Source: VFKI01 sp964647825 (GTDB lineage: Bacteria; Pseudomonadota; Gammaproteobacteria; DSM-16500). Taken from it: 64,000 nt of DNA. Where the stretch lies: contig CAZYJL010000004.1 of NCBI GenBank assembly GCA_964647825.1, positions 124,001 to 188,000 on the forward strand. Direction: 5' to 3'. This document shows, in pieces, positions 62,555 through 64,000 of this stretch; position 1 is the stretch's first letter, and each line of letters begins with the position of its first letter. A program made the position numbers and the translations under genes. The notes below the pieces were generated by a model, which saw only the letters and a program-made list of their open reading frames with translations, was not told where the DNA came from and did no database searches.

Positions 62555-64000
62555 ATGCGCAAGGACGCCAAGCAACCCCAAAATGCTCCAATCACGCTCG
62601 CTAGAAGAACAAGTGGCATTCCGGGGCTTGATGTCATCCTCAATGGCGGCTTGCTTACTGATCGATCTTATTTACTTGTGGGACCCGCAGGTTCTGGCAA
62701 AACATTATTTTCCCTACAATGGTTACTCGAAGGCATTAAACAAAAAGAATCCTGCGTCTATATTACGCTTGCCGAACGTCATGAAGAGATAGAACGTGAC
62801 ACAGTCAATTTTCAGTGGGATCTCTCAAAAATTAAAATTATTGATTTAAGTCCAAGTAAAAAAGCCGTTGAACACCAAGCACAGGAATATCATATTTTCT
62901 CCCCTGAAGAAGTCGAAACCATCACAACATGGGAGGAAATTTATCAAATCGTCAAGCAATACAAACCACAACGTTTAGTTATCGATTCCGCCACACAATT
63001 ACGTTATCTTGCAACAGATGAGTATCAATATCGCAAACATATTCTTAGTCTAGTAACATTTTTAAATGTCGAAAAAGTCACAACATTACTTCTTTTTGAA
63101 CCTACAGAACTTGCACGCGAAACCTCTATTGGCTTGGCGGTTGATGGTATTCTACGAATTAATTTACAACTGTCTACACTCAGCTTAATCACAATACGTA
63201 CATTTCAAGTTGAAAAATTCCGCGGATCAAATTTCTTATCTGGCATTCATATGCTACGCATTGGCGACAAAGGCATCCATCTTTATCCACATATCATTGA
63301 ACCCGTTGGCTCACCAACCCCTGGCTCCCATCTGATTCCTTCTGGCGTAAAAAAACTAGATGAATTGCTATTTGGTGGTATTGATTCAGGCACCACCACC
63401 CTCATTTCCGGCCCAAGTGGTGTCGGCAAAAGTGTCCTTAGTATGCAATTTTTAATAACATTTTGCCAATCTGGCAAAAAAGGGCTGTTGTTTGCGTTTG
63501 AAGAATCCATCGATTCAATTTGTATTCGCTCAAGAAATTTAGGCATGCCTATTGATGAAATGTTAGAAAAAAAACTATTAAAAATAATTCGCATCAACCC
63601 GCTGGCAATTTATCCGGATCAATTTTTAGATATAGTTCGCCATGAAATTCATACTCATCATTTTGAAATGGTCGTGATCGATAGCTTGCGGAGTTATATG
63701 CTGTCTATGCAAGCACATGAAGGTTTAATTTCACACGTACATAATTTAGTTACATATTTGCATCGAAAAAAGATAAACACAATTTTAATCAATGAGACAC
63801 AAAATATTACCGGCGATCTTTCAGTGACAGAGCTTGGTGTCAGCCATCTAGCAGACAATGTTATTCTGATCCGATACGCGGAATATGCCAGCCAAGTGAT
63901 TAAAGTCATTGCCTGTTTGAAAAAAAGATTAAGCAATTTCCAGCCGGAATTACGCCAAATTAGTCTCTCTAACAAAGGAATCAAAATTAGTGAAAAGCTT
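62555..64000 (+). CDS. KaiC-like tandem RecA-fold ATPase, 3' end outside window
   Basis: The frame is open from the ATG at 62555 (AGGAGG 5 nt upstream) to the window end, 482 residues so far. Two KaiC domains: the first with Walker A GPAGSGKT (43-50) and Walker B LVIDSAT, the second with GPSGVGKS (~286-293) and VVIDSLRS. The catalytic Glu pair of KaiC is kept in the second domain (FEES) but is Ala-Glu in the first (ITLAER). At the KaiC autophosphorylation site the Ser is present but the Thr appears to be His (GVSHLADN). No kaiB is seen upstream. KaiC relatives of non-cyanobacteria act in stress adaptation (Legionella) rather than circadian timing. Function is inference. Confidence 0.85.
   Translation, partial: MRKDAKQPQNAPITLARRTSGIPGLDVILNGGLLTDRSYLLVGPAGSGKTLFSLQWLLEGIKQKESCVYITLAERHEEIERDTVNFQWDLSKIKIIDLSPSKKAVEHQAQEYHIFSPEEVETITTWEEIYQIVKQYKPQRLVIDSATQLRYLATDEYQYRKHILSLVTFLNVEKVTTLLLFEPTELARETSIGLAVDGILRINLQLSTLSLITIRTFQVEKFRGSNFLSGIHMLRIGDKGIHLYPHIIEPVGSPTPGSHLIPSGVKKLDELLFGGIDSGTTTLISGPSGVGKSVLSMQFLITFCQSGKKGLLFAFEESIDSICIRSRNLGMPIDEMLEKKLLKIIRINPLAIYPDQFLDIVRHEIHTHHFEMVVIDSLRSYMLSMQAHEGLISHVHNLVTYLHRKKINTILINETQNITGDLSVTELGVSHLADNVILIRYAEYASQVIKVIACLKKRLSNFQPELRQISLSNKGIKISEKL

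Overview
The window looks like a chromosomal segment of an AT-rich, host-associated gammaproteobacterium. I would place it in or near the Legionellales (Coxiella/Legionella/Berkiella-like), but this is inference. The housekeeping genes keep gammaproteobacterial order: dapA-bamC, thrA-thrB-thrC, ndk-rlmN, rsmD divergent from ftsY-rpoH, and lptD-surA-pdxA. Between them sit genes typical of intracellular bacteria with a Dot/Icm-type secretion system: two pentapeptide-repeat-like paralogues, an ankyrin protein, a eukaryotic-like Ser/Thr kinase, a probable CE-clan (Ulp1/C48-like) cysteine protease, and two paralogues with a hidden kinase-like motif set. I see no phage, CRISPR or complete insertion sequence.

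Layout. 1-2.3 kb: two paralogous pentapeptide-repeat-like genes (minus strand), each behind a near-identical promoter block that matches the PmrA box known from Legionella/Coxiella. 2.4-6.7 kb: GT39-like glycosyltransferase, biotin ligase, dapA, a miniature BamC lipoprotein, tRNA-Ser. 6.7-8.3 kb: CE-clan protease candidate and an unknown gene. 8.5-12.7 kb: MTA/SAH deaminase, a CopA-CopB fusion, a small lipoprotein. 12.7-16.7 kb: repeats, Ser/Thr kinase, ankyrin protein. 16.8-23.4 kb: threonine operon, ndk, rlmN. 23.4-32.2 kb: coiled-coil protein, orphan ABC ATPase, glycine-cleavage operon (gcvT-H-PA-PB), orphan C5 cytosine methylase, duplicated-module membrane protein. 32.4-41.5 kb: small unknowns, trpS, rsmD, ftsY, rpoH, Lpp0805-like protein, comM, tRNA-Arg, murU-amgK. 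41.6-50.5 kb: lptD, a SurA without PPIase domains, pdxA, tolC, phoB, a soluble PhoR-like kinase, a phosphate:H+ symporter-like MFS protein. 50.5-53.8 kb: putative kinase-like paralogue pair. 54-64 kb: SDR, MAPEG, tRNA-Glu, pcnB, an aroA lacking several key residues, TPR-methyltransferase, sppA, sseA, and a KaiC-like ATPase cut by the window end.

Three families of short non-coding repeats punctuate the intergenic DNA. The most striking is a ~186-bp element with 39-bp terminal inverted repeats starting GTAAC, flanked by 8-bp target duplications. Its two best copies differ at seven arm positions, and each change is matched in the opposite arm. One copy supplies the last 11 codons and stop of the phoR-like gene. 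A second family is a ~103-bp element with TGTCAT/ATGACA ends and GC-rich hairpins. A third is an AT-rich repeat ending in a conserved block.

Themes. Envelope assembly factors are reduced: BamC keeps only its BamD-binding lasso, SurA keeps only its chaperone core, and PhoR has lost membrane and PAS parts. The effector-like genes look horizontally shaped and are mostly minus-strand, low in GC and rich in lysine. The candidate PmrA boxes tie at least two of them to a known virulence regulon.
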